Part shown: in pieces, positions 8,866 to 17,739 of the stretch
How the letters are laid out: every line of letters begins with the position of its first letter
Numbering within the stretch: position 1 is the first letter of the stretch
NCBI RefSeq assembly: GCF_030538755.1
Contig: NZ_JAUNTJ010000002.1
Location: 156,603 to 220,602, forward strand
From: Paracoccus sp. (in: a-proteobacteria)
Lineage (GTDB): Bacteria > Pseudomonadota > Alphaproteobacteria > Rhodobacterales > Rhodobacteraceae
Direction: 5' to 3'
DNA: 64,000 bases
The notes under the pieces: model-generated
What the model saw: only the letters and a program-made list of their open reading frames with translations
Told to the model about the DNA's origin: nothing
The model's database searches: none
Made by a program: the position numbers and the translations under genes

Positions 8866-9570
8866 ATGGCGCTGCTGTTGGTTCCCTTGGCGGGCTGTTC
8901 CGGCCCGCTCAGCACGCTGACGCCGGCGGGGCCTGCGGCGCGCGATATTGCGCTGTTGTGGTGGGCGATGCTGGCGGGGTCGGCGGCGATCACCGTGCTG
9001 GTGCTGGCACTGATCTGGTCGGCGCTGCGCCGCGCGCCTGCGCCGCAATCGGAACGGCGCTGGATCATGGGCTGGGGGCTGGGCTTCAGCCTTGGCGTGC
9101 TGACGCTGGCGCTGGGCTTTGCGCTGTGGATCGGCGAGCGGATGCTGGCGCGCGATGACGGCGCGGTGCAGGTGTCAGCCCATGCCCGGCAGTGGAGCTG
9201 GAGCTTTACCCAGCCCGGTCCCGATGGCTCGCCGGTCGAAACGCAAGGCGTGCTGTATGTGCCTGCGGGCCAGCCCTTTGACGTGACCCTGACCGCCGCC
9301 GATGTGATCCACAGCTTTTGGGTGCCGCAACTGGGCGGCAAGATGGATGCGATCCCCGGCCATGCCAACCGCCACCGGCTCAGCGCCGACGCCCCCGGCA
9401 CCTATCAGGGCCTGTGCGCCGAGTTTTGCGGCCTTGGCCATACGGCGATGCGGTTCAGCGTGGTGGTCTATGACCCGGCGGGGCCGCTGCCCGATTTCAC
9501 CGATGCGCCACCTGATGACGGCCCACCGCTGCCCGCTGACGCGACCCCAGCCCCCGAGGATCAGCCATGA
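8866..9570 (+). CDS. coxB: Cytochrome c oxidase subunit II (CuA subunit), lipoprotein-like
   Basis: Subunit II of the terminal oxidase, receiving electrons from cytochrome c at the dinuclear CuA centre on the periplasmic side. The N-terminus has a lipobox-like LAGC, two spans (about 30-50 and 70-95), then the cupredoxin domain with VIHSFWVPQLGGKMDAIPG and the full CuA motif CAEFCGLGHTAM (Cys, Glu, Cys, His, Met ligands). The ATG at 8866 leaves a very short signal of ten residues; a non-ATG start a few codons upstream would give a better charged n-region, so the start is uncertain. Its stop overlaps the subunit I start (ATGA). Confidence 0.9.
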   Translation: MALLLVPLAGCSGPLSTLTPAGPAARDIALLWWAMLAGSAAITVLVLALIWSALRRAPAPQSERRWIMGWGLGFSLGVLTLALGFALWIGERMLARDDGAVQVSAHARQWSWSFTQPGPDGSPVETQGVLYVPAGQPFDVTLTAADVIHSFWVPQLGGKMDAIPGHANRHRLSADAPGTYQGLCAEFCGLGHTAMRFSVVVYDPAGPLPDFTDAPPDDGPPLPADATPAPEDQP

Positions 9571-12116
9571 CCGACGCCGCCACCCATCCGCCCCAAGGTC
9601 AGGCCGCGCGGCAGGCAGATACCGCCGCCATCGCCCCCAACCCGCCGCAGCGTGCCCTGCGGCTGCACCGCGAGCTTGACCGGGTGTGGCGCGATCTGCC
9701 GGGGTGGCAGGGGTTCTTTACCTCGGTGAACCACGGCACCATCGGGCTGCGGTTCATGGCGACGGCCTTTGTGTTCTTTGCCATCGGCGGTGTGCTGGCC
9801 ATGCTGATCCGGGCGCAGCTTGCCACGCGGCAGGGCGCATTTCTGGATACGGAACTGTATAACCAGATCTTCACGATGCACGGCAGCATCATGATGTTTC
9901 TGTTCGCCATCCCCATGCTAGAGGGGCTGGCGCTGTGGCTTTTGCCGAAAATCCTTGGCACGCGGGACATGGCCTTTCCGCGCCTGTCCACACTGGGGTA
10001 TTTCTGTTACCTGTTTGGCGGCTCGGTCATTGTCCTGTCGCTGCTGTTCGGGGCTGCGCCCGATGGCGGCTGGTTCATGTATGTGCCGCTGTCGGGCCGC
10101 ACCTATACGCCGGGGATCAACGCTGATGTCTGGCTGCTGGGCGTGACCTTTGTCGAAATCAGCGCCGTGGCGGCGGCGGTGGAAATCACCGTCACCATTC
10201 TGCGGTGCCGCGCGCCGGGCATGGCGCTGACGAAAATGCCGCTGATGGGCTGGTATCTGCTGGGAACCAGCGTGATGATGCTGGTCGGCTTTCCGCCGCT
10301 GATCCTCGGGTCCATTCTGCTAGAGGTCGAGCGCGCCTTTGACTGGCCCTTCTTCGATGTCGCGCGGGGTGGAGACCCCCTACTGTGGCAGCACCTGTTC
10401 TGGCTGTTCGGCCACCCCGAGGTCTATATCATCTTTCTGCCCGCCGCCGGGGCGCTGTCCACCATCATTCCGGTTCTGTCGCGCACGACGATTCTTGGCT
10501 ATGGTGCCATCGTGGCGGCGGTGATCGGGCTGGTGTTCCTGTCATTCGGGCTGTGGGTGCATCACATGTTCACCGTGGGCATCCCGCATATGGCACTGGC
10601 GTTCTTTTCCGCCGCTTCGGCGCTGGTGGCGGTGCCGACGGCGGTGCAGATATTCGCCTGGATCGGCACCATGTATGAGGGCCGGGTGCAGTTTCGCCTG
10701 CCGATGCTGTATATCATGGGCTTTTTCGCCACCTTCGTTCTGGGCGGGCTGACGGGGGTCATGCTGGCGATGGTGCCGTTCAACTGGCAGGCGCATGACA
10801 CCACCTTTGTCACCGCACATCTGCATTATGTGCTGGTCGGAGGGTTCGTGTTTCCGATGCTGGCGGCGGTGACGTGGTGGATGCCGCTGATCTGTGGCCG
10901 CTGGCGGGTGCGCGGCCTGGGCGAGGCGGCATTCTGGCTGATCTTCATCGGCTTTCACGGCACCTTTTTTCTGATGCACCTGACCGGCCTGCTGGGGATG
11001 CCGCGCCGGATCGACGTCTATCCGGCCAACCCGGAATGGGAGTGGCTGAACCTGATGTCCTCGTTCTTTGGCATGGTGCAATCGGCGGGCTTTGCGCTGC
11101 TGGTGCTGGATCTGGGGATGCAGGCGCTGTTCGGGCGGCGCAGCTGGCGCAACCCTTGGGGCGCGCCGACGCTGGATTGGGCGATGGCCCTGCCTGCGCC
11201 GTCCTATAACTTTGCCAGCCTGCCGCGTCCGGGCGATGATGCGGGCGCGCTGTTGCCGCTGGCGACGGGGCAGGGGCTGCTGCCCGGCGCGCCGCGCGGT
11301 CAGCGCGAAATCATCGTGACCGAGGCCGGCTCGGGCCGTCCGCAGCATGTGGCGGTGCTGCCGACGAACACATGGCTGCCGCTGGCGACCTCGGGCGTGA
11401 TCGGCAGCTTTTTCGCGATGATGCTGGCGGGGTGGTATGGGGCCGCGCTGTTGGGCGTGGCGGCGACGCTGGCGGTGGTGTGGCGTTGGGGGGCGATCAT
11501 GGGCAGCGCGCAGGATCACGCCCCGATCGCCGCCGCGCCGGGGCTAAGCCTGCCGGTGCATTGGCAGGTGCGCAATACGCTGGGTTACAGCGGTGCGGTG
11601 GCGCTGTTGGTGGCCGATGGCACGCTGTTTGCCAGCCTGCTGTTCGGCGTCGGCTTTCTGACGGTGGTGGCGCCCGGCTGGCCCGCGCCCGCCAGCGGTA
11701 TCGGCACGGCGGTGATGGCGGCGATGACCGCAGGCGCGCTGGCGGCGATGGCGGTGGGGGCAGTTGCGGCGCGGCTGGCCGAAGCGCGCCGCGCCACCGC
11801 GGGCGGCGCGATGTGGTCGGCGGTGGGCGTGGCGGCGGCGCTGCTGGCACTGGCGCTGATCGCGGGGCTGGCGGTCGGGCTGGATGACCCGCGCCGCCAT
11901 GCGCGCGATGCGCTGCGCGGCGTGGCGCTGGCCTATGCGGCGGTGCATGGCACCATCGCGCTGATGCTGGCGCTGCGCAGCCTTGCCGATGCGCGGCAGG
12001 GCCGGTTGAGCGCGCAACGGCGCGGGGCTACGCCGGTCTGGCGGCTGTTTCAGGATTTCTGGCTGGCCACCGCCGCGATTCTGGCCGCGCTTGTCGCCGC
12101 GCAAGAGGTGCTGTGA
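9567..12116 (+). CDS. Cytochrome c oxidase subunit I/III fusion protein
   Basis: 849-residue haem-copper oxidase core. Residues 1-560 are subunit I: His105 (TMHGSIMM) and His420 for the low-spin haem, His283 with Tyr287 (GHPEVY) and His332/His333 (WVHHM) for CuB, His418 for the high-spin haem. Residues about 590-849 are a subunit III-like helical domain, so I and III are one polypeptide. Asp134 and Glu285 of the D pathway are present. The usual D-channel Asn positions are Leu123 and Ser141, and the K-channel Lys is Gln361 (AVPTAVQIF). Coupled by ATGA to coxB and by TGATG to the next gene. The donor is probably cytochrome c, given the CuA partner. Confidence 0.92.
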   Translation: MTDAATHPPQGQAARQADTAAIAPNPPQRALRLHRELDRVWRDLPGWQGFFTSVNHGTIGLRFMATAFVFFAIGGVLAMLIRAQLATRQGAFLDTELYNQIFTMHGSIMMFLFAIPMLEGLALWLLPKILGTRDMAFPRLSTLGYFCYLFGGSVIVLSLLFGAAPDGGWFMYVPLSGRTYTPGINADVWLLGVTFVEISAVAAAVEITVTILRCRAPGMALTKMPLMGWYLLGTSVMMLVGFPPLILGSILLEVERAFDWPFFDVARGGDPLLWQHLFWLFGHPEVYIIFLPAAGALSTIIPVLSRTTILGYGAIVAAVIGLVFLSFGLWVHHMFTVGIPHMALAFFSAASALVAVPTAVQIFAWIGTMYEGRVQFRLPMLYIMGFFATFVLGGLTGVMLAMVPFNWQAHDTTFVTAHLHYVLVGGFVFPMLAAVTWWMPLICGRWRVRGLGEAAFWLIFIGFHGTFFLMHLTGLLGMPRRIDVYPANPEWEWLNLMSSFFGMVQSAGFALLVLDLGMQALFGRRSWRNPWGAPTLDWAMALPAPSYNFASLPRPGDDAGALLPLATGQGLLPGAPRGQREIIVTEAGSGRPQHVAVLPTNTWLPLATSGVIGSFFAMMLAGWYGAALLGVAATLAVVWRWGAIMGSAQDHAPIAAAPGLSLPVHWQVRNTLGYSGAVALLVADGTLFASLLFGVGFLTVVAPGWPAPASGIGTAVMAAMTAGALAAMAVGAVAARLAEARRATAGGAMWSAVGVAAALLALALIAGLAVGLDDPRRHARDALRGVALAYAAVHGTIALMLALRSLADARQGRLSAQRRGATPVWRLFQDFWLATAAILAALVAAQEVL

Positions 12117-12424
12117 TGGGCTGGCTGGCACGCGCTTTGGCTGGCCCGACGCTGTGGTCGCTGTTGTTCGCGGCGGTCTATGCGCTGCACGGCACGGGTT
12201 GCAATCTGGGCTGGCCGGGCCGCCCCGCGCCCATCGGCGACCTGCACCACTTTGCCATGTGGGCTGTCTGGGCGGCGGGGCTGTTGCTGCATGTGCTCAG
12301 CTTTCGGCTGATCCCGGCTGCGTCGGGGCGGGCGCGGGTGATCGTAACCGCCGGGCTGTGGATCGGGCTGGTGGCAACCGCCTTTACGCTGTTTCCGGTG
12401 ATCGCCGTATCCACCTGCGCTTAG
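12116..12424 (+). CDS. Small membrane protein of the oxidase cluster
   Basis: 102-residue hydrophobic protein with three predicted spans (about 10-28, 45-68, 78-98), unrecognised by family. Its ATG overlaps the oxidase I/III stop as TGATG, so it is translated with the oxidase; a GTG three bases earlier is a possible alternative. It contains GDLHHFAMWAVWAAG, where the paired His could sit near a membrane surface. An accessory or subunit IV-like role is inferred only from coupling. A bidirectional terminator follows immediately. Confidence 0.65.
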   Translation: MGWLARALAGPTLWSLLFAAVYALHGTGCNLGWPGRPAPIGDLHHFAMWAVWAAGLLLHVLSFRLIPAASGRARVIVTAGLWIGLVATAFTLFPVIAVSTCA

Positions 12425-12435
12425 GCAAAGCAAAA

Positions 12436-12461
12436 CCCCCGGCACCGCGTGGCACCGGGGG
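12436..12461. terminator. Bidirectional intrinsic terminator
   Basis: CCCCCGG ... CCGGGGG stem with an A-run (12432-12435) on the left and CTTTG on the right, located between the convergent oxidase cluster and RND operon, so it can serve both strands. Confidence 0.7.
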
Positions 12462-12483
12462 CTTTGATTGTCAGCACCGCCGA

Positions 12484-15400
12484 TCAGGCAGTGGCGTGCG
12501 GCTGTTGTGCCGGGCGTGAGCGGCCCGAAAAGATGCGGTTCACCAGCACAAAGAACACCGGCACGAAAAAGATCGCCAGTGCGGTGCCCGTGATCGTGCC
12601 GAACAGCGTCGCATAGCCGATGGCGTGGCGCGCCCCCGCCCCCGCCCCGGACGAGATCACCAGCGGCACCACACCCAGACCAAAGGCCAGCGAGGTCATC
12701 AGGATCGGACGAAAGCGCAGCCGTGCGGCGGTGCGCGCCGCCTCGATTGCGGTTTCGCCCATATGCGCCATCCGGTCGCGGGCGAATTCGACGATCAGGA
12801 TGCCGTTCTTGCCGGTCAGACCCACAACGGTCAGCAGGCCGACCTGAAAGTAAACGCCGTTCGACTGCCCGCCGATCTGCGCCCCGATCAGCGCACCCAG
12901 CACGCCGACCGGCATGGCCAGCAGCACCGCGATGGGGATCGTCCAGCTTTCATACAGCGCCGCAAGGCACAGGAACATCGTGGCCAGTGCCAGCGCATAC
13001 AGCGCCATCGCGCCTGCGCCCGCCTCTTTTTCCTCTAGCGAAAGGCCGGTCCAGCGCAGGTTGAAACCGGGCGGCAGTTGCGCGGCCAGTTCCTCCATCG
13101 CGGTCAGCGCCTCGCCCGAGGTAAAGCCGTCTGCCGGGCCGCCCTCGACCGCCATCGAGGGCAGCGCGTTATAGCGCGTGACCTGCTGCGGGCCGTAAAC
13201 CCATTCCTGCGTGGCGAAGGTGTTGAAATCGACGAAATCGCCATTCGCGTTGGGCACGCGCCACAGGCCCATATCCTCGGGGCGGGTGCGGGCCGCAGGC
13301 TCGCCCTGCACATAGACGCGCTTGACCCGGCCTTCATACAGGAAATCGTTGACATAGGCCCCCGACCAGATGGTGTTCAGGAAGGTGCCGACATCCGCCG
13401 CCGTCACCCCGACCGCGCCGGCCTTGGCCCAGTCGATGTTCAGGCGGAACTGGGTGGCATCCTCGACCCCGCTGGGGCGCACACCAGACAGGCGGCTGTC
13501 CTGCGAGGCCATGCCCAGCAACTGGTTTCGCGCGTTCAGCAATTCCTCATGCGTCTGCCCGCCCGAGGCTTGCAGATAGGCCGAAAAGCCGCTGGCATTG
13601 CCCAGTTCCATCATGGCGGGGGGCACGATGGGGATCACCATCGCCTCGCGGATGCCGCCGAACAGCGGGCCAAAGGCGCGGCCCGCAATCGCCTGCGCCG
13701 ACTGGTCGGGGCGGCTGCGGTCGTGCCAGTCTTTCAGCTTGACGAACATCATGCCCATGTTCTGGCCCTGACCGGCAAAGGAAAAGCCGCGGACCGAGAA
13801 CACGGCCTCGACGTTTTCTTCCTCGGCGGTGGCGTAATATTGCTGCACGCGGGTCAGGATTTCTTCGGTCTGTTCGGCGGTCGAACCCGAGGGAAGCTGC
13901 ACGATGGTCATCAGCACGCCCTGATCTTCGTCGGGCAGGAAGGACGTGGGGGTGCGCTGGAACAGCACCACCATGCCGCCGACGATCAGCGCAAAGATCA
14001 CCAGCATCTTCAGCGGCCCGGCGGTGGCCTTGCCCACGCCCCAGGAATAGCCGTTGGTCAGGCGGGTAAAGTTGCGCTCGAACCAGTTGCTGAAGCGGGT
14101 GCCGATGCGGCCGATCAGGCCCTGACGTTTGTGATGGGCGTGCGGTTTCAGCATGGTGGCGCACAGCGCCGGGGTAAAGATGACCGCCACGACCACCGAC
14201 AGCATCATGGCCGATACGATGGTGACGGCGAACTGTTTATACATTTCCCCGGTCGAGCCGCCGAAAAAGGCCATCGGAACGAACACGGCGGAAATGACCA
14301 CGCCGATCCCCACCAGCGCGCCGGTGATTTCATCCATCGACTTGCGCGTGGCCTCGACCGGGCCAAGCCCTTCGTCGTGCATGATGCGTTCGACGTTTTC
14401 CACCACCACGATGGCGTCATCGACGACAAGGCCGATGGCCAGCACCATGGCCAGCATGGTCAGCGTGTTGATGCTGAACCCAAGCGCCGCCATGATGCCG
14501 AAGGTGCCCAGCAGGATCACCGGCACCGCCAGCGTCGGGATCAGCGTGGCGCGGAAGTTGTGCAGGAACAGCAGGATCACCAGGAACACCAGAATCATGG
14601 CTTCGACCAGCGTGTGCAGCACCGCCTCGATCGACAGCAGCACAAAGGGCGTGGTGTCATAAGGAACGACATAGCTGACGCCCGCCGGGAACGAGCGGGC
14701 AAGGTTTTCCACCTCGGCCTTGACCAGATCGCCGGTTTCCAGCGCATTCGCCCCCGAGGCCAGCTGGATGGCCAGACCCGACGCGGGCTGGCCGTTGTAA
14801 AAGCTGCCGATCTCATAGCTTTCGGTGCCCAGTTCCGCCCGCGCCACGTCGCGCAGCAGCACCAGCCCGCCATCGGTATCGGCGCGCAGCACGATGCGTT
14901 CGAAATCCTCGGGCGTGCGCAGCAGCGATTGCGCGGTGATGGTGGCGTTCAGCAACTGCCCCGACGGCGCCGGCATGGCGCCAAAGCTGCCGGCTGAAAT
15001 CTGCGCGTTCTGCGCCGAGATCGCCGCCGTCACGGCCGAGGGTGACAGGTCGTAATATTTCAGCTTTTGCGGGTCCAGCCAGATGCGCATCGCATATTCC
15101 GAACCGAACACGCGAATGCTGCCCACGCCGTCCAGACGGGCCAGCGGTTCGACCATGTAGGAATTCATGTAATCGGCAAGGTCGATATTGGTGCGCTGCC
15201 CGTCATCGGACACCAGCGCCACCACCATCAGAAAGCCGGTGGCGGATTTTTCCACCGTGATCCCCTGACGGGTGACGGATTCGGGCAGGCCCGATTCGGC
15301 CTGCGCCAGCTTGTTCTGGACCTGCACCTGCGCGATGTCGGGATCGGTGCCGATGGCAAAGGTCAGGGTGATCGAGGCCGTGCCGTTCGATGTGGTGCTG

Positions 15401-15639
15401 GAATTGATGTAACGCAGGCCATCCAGCCCGGTCATCTGCTTTTCCACGATCTGCACCACCGTATCGGCGACGGTTTCCGCCGACGCGCCGGGGTAAGTCG
15501 CGCTGACCACGATCTGCGGCCCGGCGATGGACGGATATTGCGAGATCGGCAGGCGCATGATCGACAGCACCCCCAGCCCCATGATCAGAATGGCGATCAC
15601 CCATGCAAAGATGGGCCGGTCGATAAAGAAACGTGCCAT
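12484..15639 (-). CDS. acrB: RND multidrug efflux transporter, inner-membrane pump (HAE1 family)
   Basis: 1051-residue proton-driven drug exporter of the AcrB/MexB type. It starts with the family signature MARFFIDRPIFAWVIAI, has twelve spans in two repeats with large periplasmic loops, and keeps the proton-relay pair Asp-Asp in TM4 (GLVVDDAIVVVENVERIM) and the TM10 lysine (GLTGKNGILIVEFARD). It starts three bases after the adaptor stop, in the order acrR-acrA-acrB. No TolC-like outer-membrane gene is in the window, so the channel is probably encoded elsewhere. Substrates cannot be predicted. acrB is used as a family name, not a proven orthologue. Confidence 0.95.
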   Translation of the reverse strand: MARFFIDRPIFAWVIAILIMGLGVLSIMRLPISQYPSIAGPQIVVSATYPGASAETVADTVVQIVEKQMTGLDGLRYINSSTTSNGTASITLTFAIGTDPDIAQVQVQNKLAQAESGLPESVTRQGITVEKSATGFLMVVALVSDDGQRTNIDLADYMNSYMVEPLARLDGVGSIRVFGSEYAMRIWLDPQKLKYYDLSPSAVTAAISAQNAQISAGSFGAMPAPSGQLLNATITAQSLLRTPEDFERIVLRADTDGGLVLLRDVARAELGTESYEIGSFYNGQPASGLAIQLASGANALETGDLVKAEVENLARSFPAGVSYVVPYDTTPFVLLSIEAVLHTLVEAMILVFLVILLFLHNFRATLIPTLAVPVILLGTFGIMAALGFSINTLTMLAMVLAIGLVVDDAIVVVENVERIMHDEGLGPVEATRKSMDEITGALVGIGVVISAVFVPMAFFGGSTGEMYKQFAVTIVSAMMLSVVVAVIFTPALCATMLKPHAHHKRQGLIGRIGTRFSNWFERNFTRLTNGYSWGVGKATAGPLKMLVIFALIVGGMVVLFQRTPTSFLPDEDQGVLMTIVQLPSGSTAEQTEEILTRVQQYYATAEEENVEAVFSVRGFSFAGQGQNMGMMFVKLKDWHDRSRPDQSAQAIAGRAFGPLFGGIREAMVIPIVPPAMMELGNASGFSAYLQASGGQTHEELLNARNQLLGMASQDSRLSGVRPSGVEDATQFRLNIDWAKAGAVGVTAADVGTFLNTIWSGAYVNDFLYEGRVKRVYVQGEPAARTRPEDMGLWRVPNANGDFVDFNTFATQEWVYGPQQVTRYNALPSMAVEGGPADGFTSGEALTAMEELAAQLPPGFNLRWTGLSLEEKEAGAGAMALYALALATMFLCLAALYESWTIPIAVLLAMPVGVLGALIGAQIGGQSNGVYFQVGLLTVVGLTGKNGILIVEFARDRMAHMGETAIEAARTAARLRFRPILMTSLAFGLGVVPLVISSGAGAGARHAIGYATLFGTITGTALAIFFVPVFFVLVNRIFSGRSRPAQQPHATA

Positions 15640-15642
15640 GGG

Positions 15643-16794
15643 TTACTGCCCTTCCTGCGCGGCCGGGGCCTCGGCCTCGGCTTCGGCGGCACCCTGCGGC
15701 GGGGTATCCTCGACGATCTGCACATCGGCGCCCGGCGCGATCTTTTGAAAGCCCGAGGTGATGATCTGGTCGCCCGCATTCAGGCCGGACGTCACCGCCC
15801 AGTTGTTGCCCGATGAGGTCAGCACGGTCAGATCGCGCACGACGACCTTGCCATCTTCGACCACCCAGGCATTCGCCGCGCCGGTGCGGTCGCGCATGAC
15901 GGCGTTCTGCGGCACCAGATAGGTGCCGTTCATCGTGGCCTGCGGCATGTCCACCTCGACATACAGGCCCGGCAGCAGCAGATGCTCGGGGTTGGGGATG
16001 GTGATGCGCAGGGTAATCATGCCGGTGGTGGGTTCGACCTGCGGTTCCGCGGCCTCCAGCCGGCCCTTGTGGGTATAGGTGCCGCCGGTGGGCAGGATCA
16101 GCGTGGCTTCGGTTTCCGGCAGTTCGCCGGATTTGCCGCTGTCCTGCCAGCGCAGCAGATCGTTGGCCGATTGGGTCACGTCCACATAAATCGGGTCCAG
16201 CGCGCGGATGGTGGCCAGCGCGGTGGCCTGCTGCGCGCTGACCAGAGCGCCGGTCGTGGTCTGCGACAGGCCGATGACCCCGGCGATGGGGGCGCGGATC
16301 GTGGTGCGGTCAAGGTCGATTTCCGCGCTCATCAGCTGGGCCTGCGACAGTTGCAGGGCGGCATTGGCGGCGTCGCGGCTGGCCACGGCGCTGTCGCGGG
16401 CCTGCGCCGACCCGGTGCGGTTGCGATACAGCGTTTCGGCCCGCTCCAGTTCGCGCACCGACAGGTCGTAATTGGCCTGTGCCTGCGCCACGGCGGCACG
16501 GGCGGCGGCCACGGCGGCGCTGTAGGTGTCGTCCTCGATCTTATACAGCGGCTGCCCGGCCTCGACGCGCGCGCCTTCGCCGAACAGGCGTTCGCGGATG
16601 ATGCCCGACACCTGCGGGCGCACCTCGGCCACGGTGGATGCCTGAATCCGGCCCGGCAGGCGGGTGGTCAGGGTGAAATCCTCGGGCTTTGCGGTGACGG
16701 TGGTGACGGTCGGCAGAGGGGCCTGCTGGGCATATGCGGATACCGGCAGCAGCAAGGCGGCAACGGCCAGAGCTTTGGTCAAATGGTTTTGCAT
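15643..16794 (-). CDS. acrA: RND efflux periplasmic adaptor (membrane fusion protein)
   Basis: 383-residue periplasmic adaptor linking the RND pump to an outer-membrane channel. A Sec signal (MQNHLTKALAVAALLLPVSAYA) without a lipobox Cys suggests a soluble or loosely anchored form, unlike lipidated AcrA of enterics. A barrel-sandwich/lipoyl half (VRPQVSGIIRERLFGEGARVEAGQ), an alpha-hairpin of about residues 95-165, the second lipoyl half (TIRAPIAGVIG), and beta-barrel and membrane-proximal domains follow. The C-terminus is Ala/Glu/Pro rich. Immediately upstream of, and surely co-transcribed with, the pump gene. Confidence 0.94.
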   Translation of the reverse strand: MQNHLTKALAVAALLLPVSAYAQQAPLPTVTTVTAKPEDFTLTTRLPGRIQASTVAEVRPQVSGIIRERLFGEGARVEAGQPLYKIEDDTYSAAVAAARAAVAQAQANYDLSVRELERAETLYRNRTGSAQARDSAVASRDAANAALQLSQAQLMSAEIDLDRTTIRAPIAGVIGLSQTTTGALVSAQQATALATIRALDPIYVDVTQSANDLLRWQDSGKSGELPETEATLILPTGGTYTHKGRLEAAEPQVEPTTGMITLRITIPNPEHLLLPGLYVEVDMPQATMNGTYLVPQNAVMRDRTGAANAWVVEDGKVVVRDLTVLTSSGNNWAVTSGLNAGDQIITSGFQKIAPGADVQIVEDTPPQGAAEAEAEAPAAQEGQ

Positions 16795-16895
16795 GGGGGT
16801 CTCGGATTAAAGCAATCAGGGAGAGGGGGGATGCCCGGCGGGCAGGTCATTCGATGGTCGGGGCAGGGGGCGCGGACGCCCGGCTGCGCGTTATG

Positions 16896-17531
16896 TCATC
16901 CGGGGGCGGCTGGTGGCGGCATCGGCTGATGGGCGGCGCGCAGCATTGCAATCTGCGCCCGCAACAGTTTGCCACCTGTTTCGGCCAAAGGAAAGGCGCG
17001 ATCGGATCGCAGCCATTCGCGTAACAGCCCGTCCATAGCTGCCATCAGCAGCACGGCGGCCTCTTTCGTGGTGAAATCGGGGCGCAACTGGCCCCGGCTC
17101 TGCACCTGTTCGATGATGCGGTTCAGCAGCGCAAAGACCGCGGATTTGTCCTTGGTCAGCCAGTCCGCTGTCGTGGCGTCGCGGCTGCACCCCGAGGTAA
17201 TCCAGAACATGCGCTGCGTGCTGAGATCAGCCTCGAAGATCATCAGCGCGTCCTGCCCGGCCTGTTCCAGCAGGCCCATCGGGTCGGGATGCGCGGTTGC
17301 GGCGGCATGTTGCAGCATTGCGCGCTGCGGCAGCTCGCTGCGGGCGGACAGGGCCTGCAACAGATCGGTCTTGTCGCGGAAATGCCAGTAGAACGCCCCG
17401 CGCGTGACACCCGCCGCGCGCGAGATGGATTCCAGCGTCGCACCGTCGATGCCCTGCGCGCAGAACAGTTCCTCGGCCGCGTCCAGAATCGCGGCTCGGG
17501 TCTGTTCGGCATCGTCCTTGGTGCGGCGCAT
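16896..17531 (-). CDS. acrR: TetR/AcrR-family repressor of the adjacent RND operon
   Basis: 211-residue one-component regulator. The N-terminal HTH (about residues 10-57) reads TRAAILDAAEELFCAQGIDG then GVTRGAFYWHFRDKTDLLQAL, close to AcrR/TtgR/SmeT-type repressors. The C-terminal ligand domain is all helical, with the AcrR-like MLQHAAATAH region. It is the first gene of the acrR-acrA-acrB row on the minus strand, so binding at its own promoter could control all three; a 101-base gap before acrA could hold a second promoter. An operator-like site lies 23 bases upstream. Inducers are unknown. Confidence 0.93.
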   Translation of the reverse strand: MRRTKDDAEQTRAAILDAAEELFCAQGIDGATLESISRAAGVTRGAFYWHFRDKTDLLQALSARSELPQRAMLQHAAATAHPDPMGLLEQAGQDALMIFEADLSTQRMFWITSGCSRDATTADWLTKDKSAVFALLNRIIEQVQSRGQLRPDFTTKEAAVLLMAAMDGLLREWLRSDRAFPLAETGGKLLRAQIAMLRAAHQPMPPPAAPG

Positions 17532-17553
17532 GATGAATCCTTTCAGCGCGGCC

Positions 17554-17580
17554 TTTCAAACATTCGCGCGTGTATGTAAA
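17554..17580. promoter_or_regulatory. Candidate AcrR-type operator
   Basis: An imperfect dyad with half-sites TTTCAAACA and TGTATGTAAA around a CGCGCG centre, 23 bases upstream of the TetR gene start. On the minus strand it reads TTTACATACA then GAATGTTTGAAA, recalling the E. coli AcrR box (TACATACA and TGTATGTA halves). The match is by eye; it lies in the region divergent from metN. Confidence 0.45.
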
Positions 17581-17618
17581 GGGGGCATGAGGTTGAGCGG
17601 CGCAAAAAGAACCGCGCA

Positions 17619-17688
17619 CCGCCCGGCCCGGCTTTGCCGGAATGCGGTTTCGGGTTGCGGCAGGGTGGGCGGAACCGCAGTCTTTTTT
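17619..17688 (+). promoter_or_regulatory. Structured leader with intrinsic-terminator-like hairpin ahead of metN
   Basis: On the + strand, 50-120 bases before metN, there are a perfect CCGGC-TTT-GCCGG hairpin (17628-17640) and an 8-bp stem 17653-17660/17675-17682 (two G-U pairs) directly followed by TTTTTT at 17683-17688. The 14-base loop of the second stem contains GGGCGG, which could pair with CCGCCC at 17619-17624. This looks like a transcription attenuator for the methionine importer. I could not match it to a known SAM-sensing consensus. Confidence 0.45.
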
Positions 17689-17739
17689 GCGGCGGCGCCC
17701 TTGTGTGCCGACTGCAAATAAGGCAACTCGCCGGGTATC

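Noticed and set aside
17590-17739. SAM-II or SAM/SAH riboswitch before metN
   Set aside because: I could not fit the conserved core of either class to this leader; only generic hairpins and a T-run are supported.
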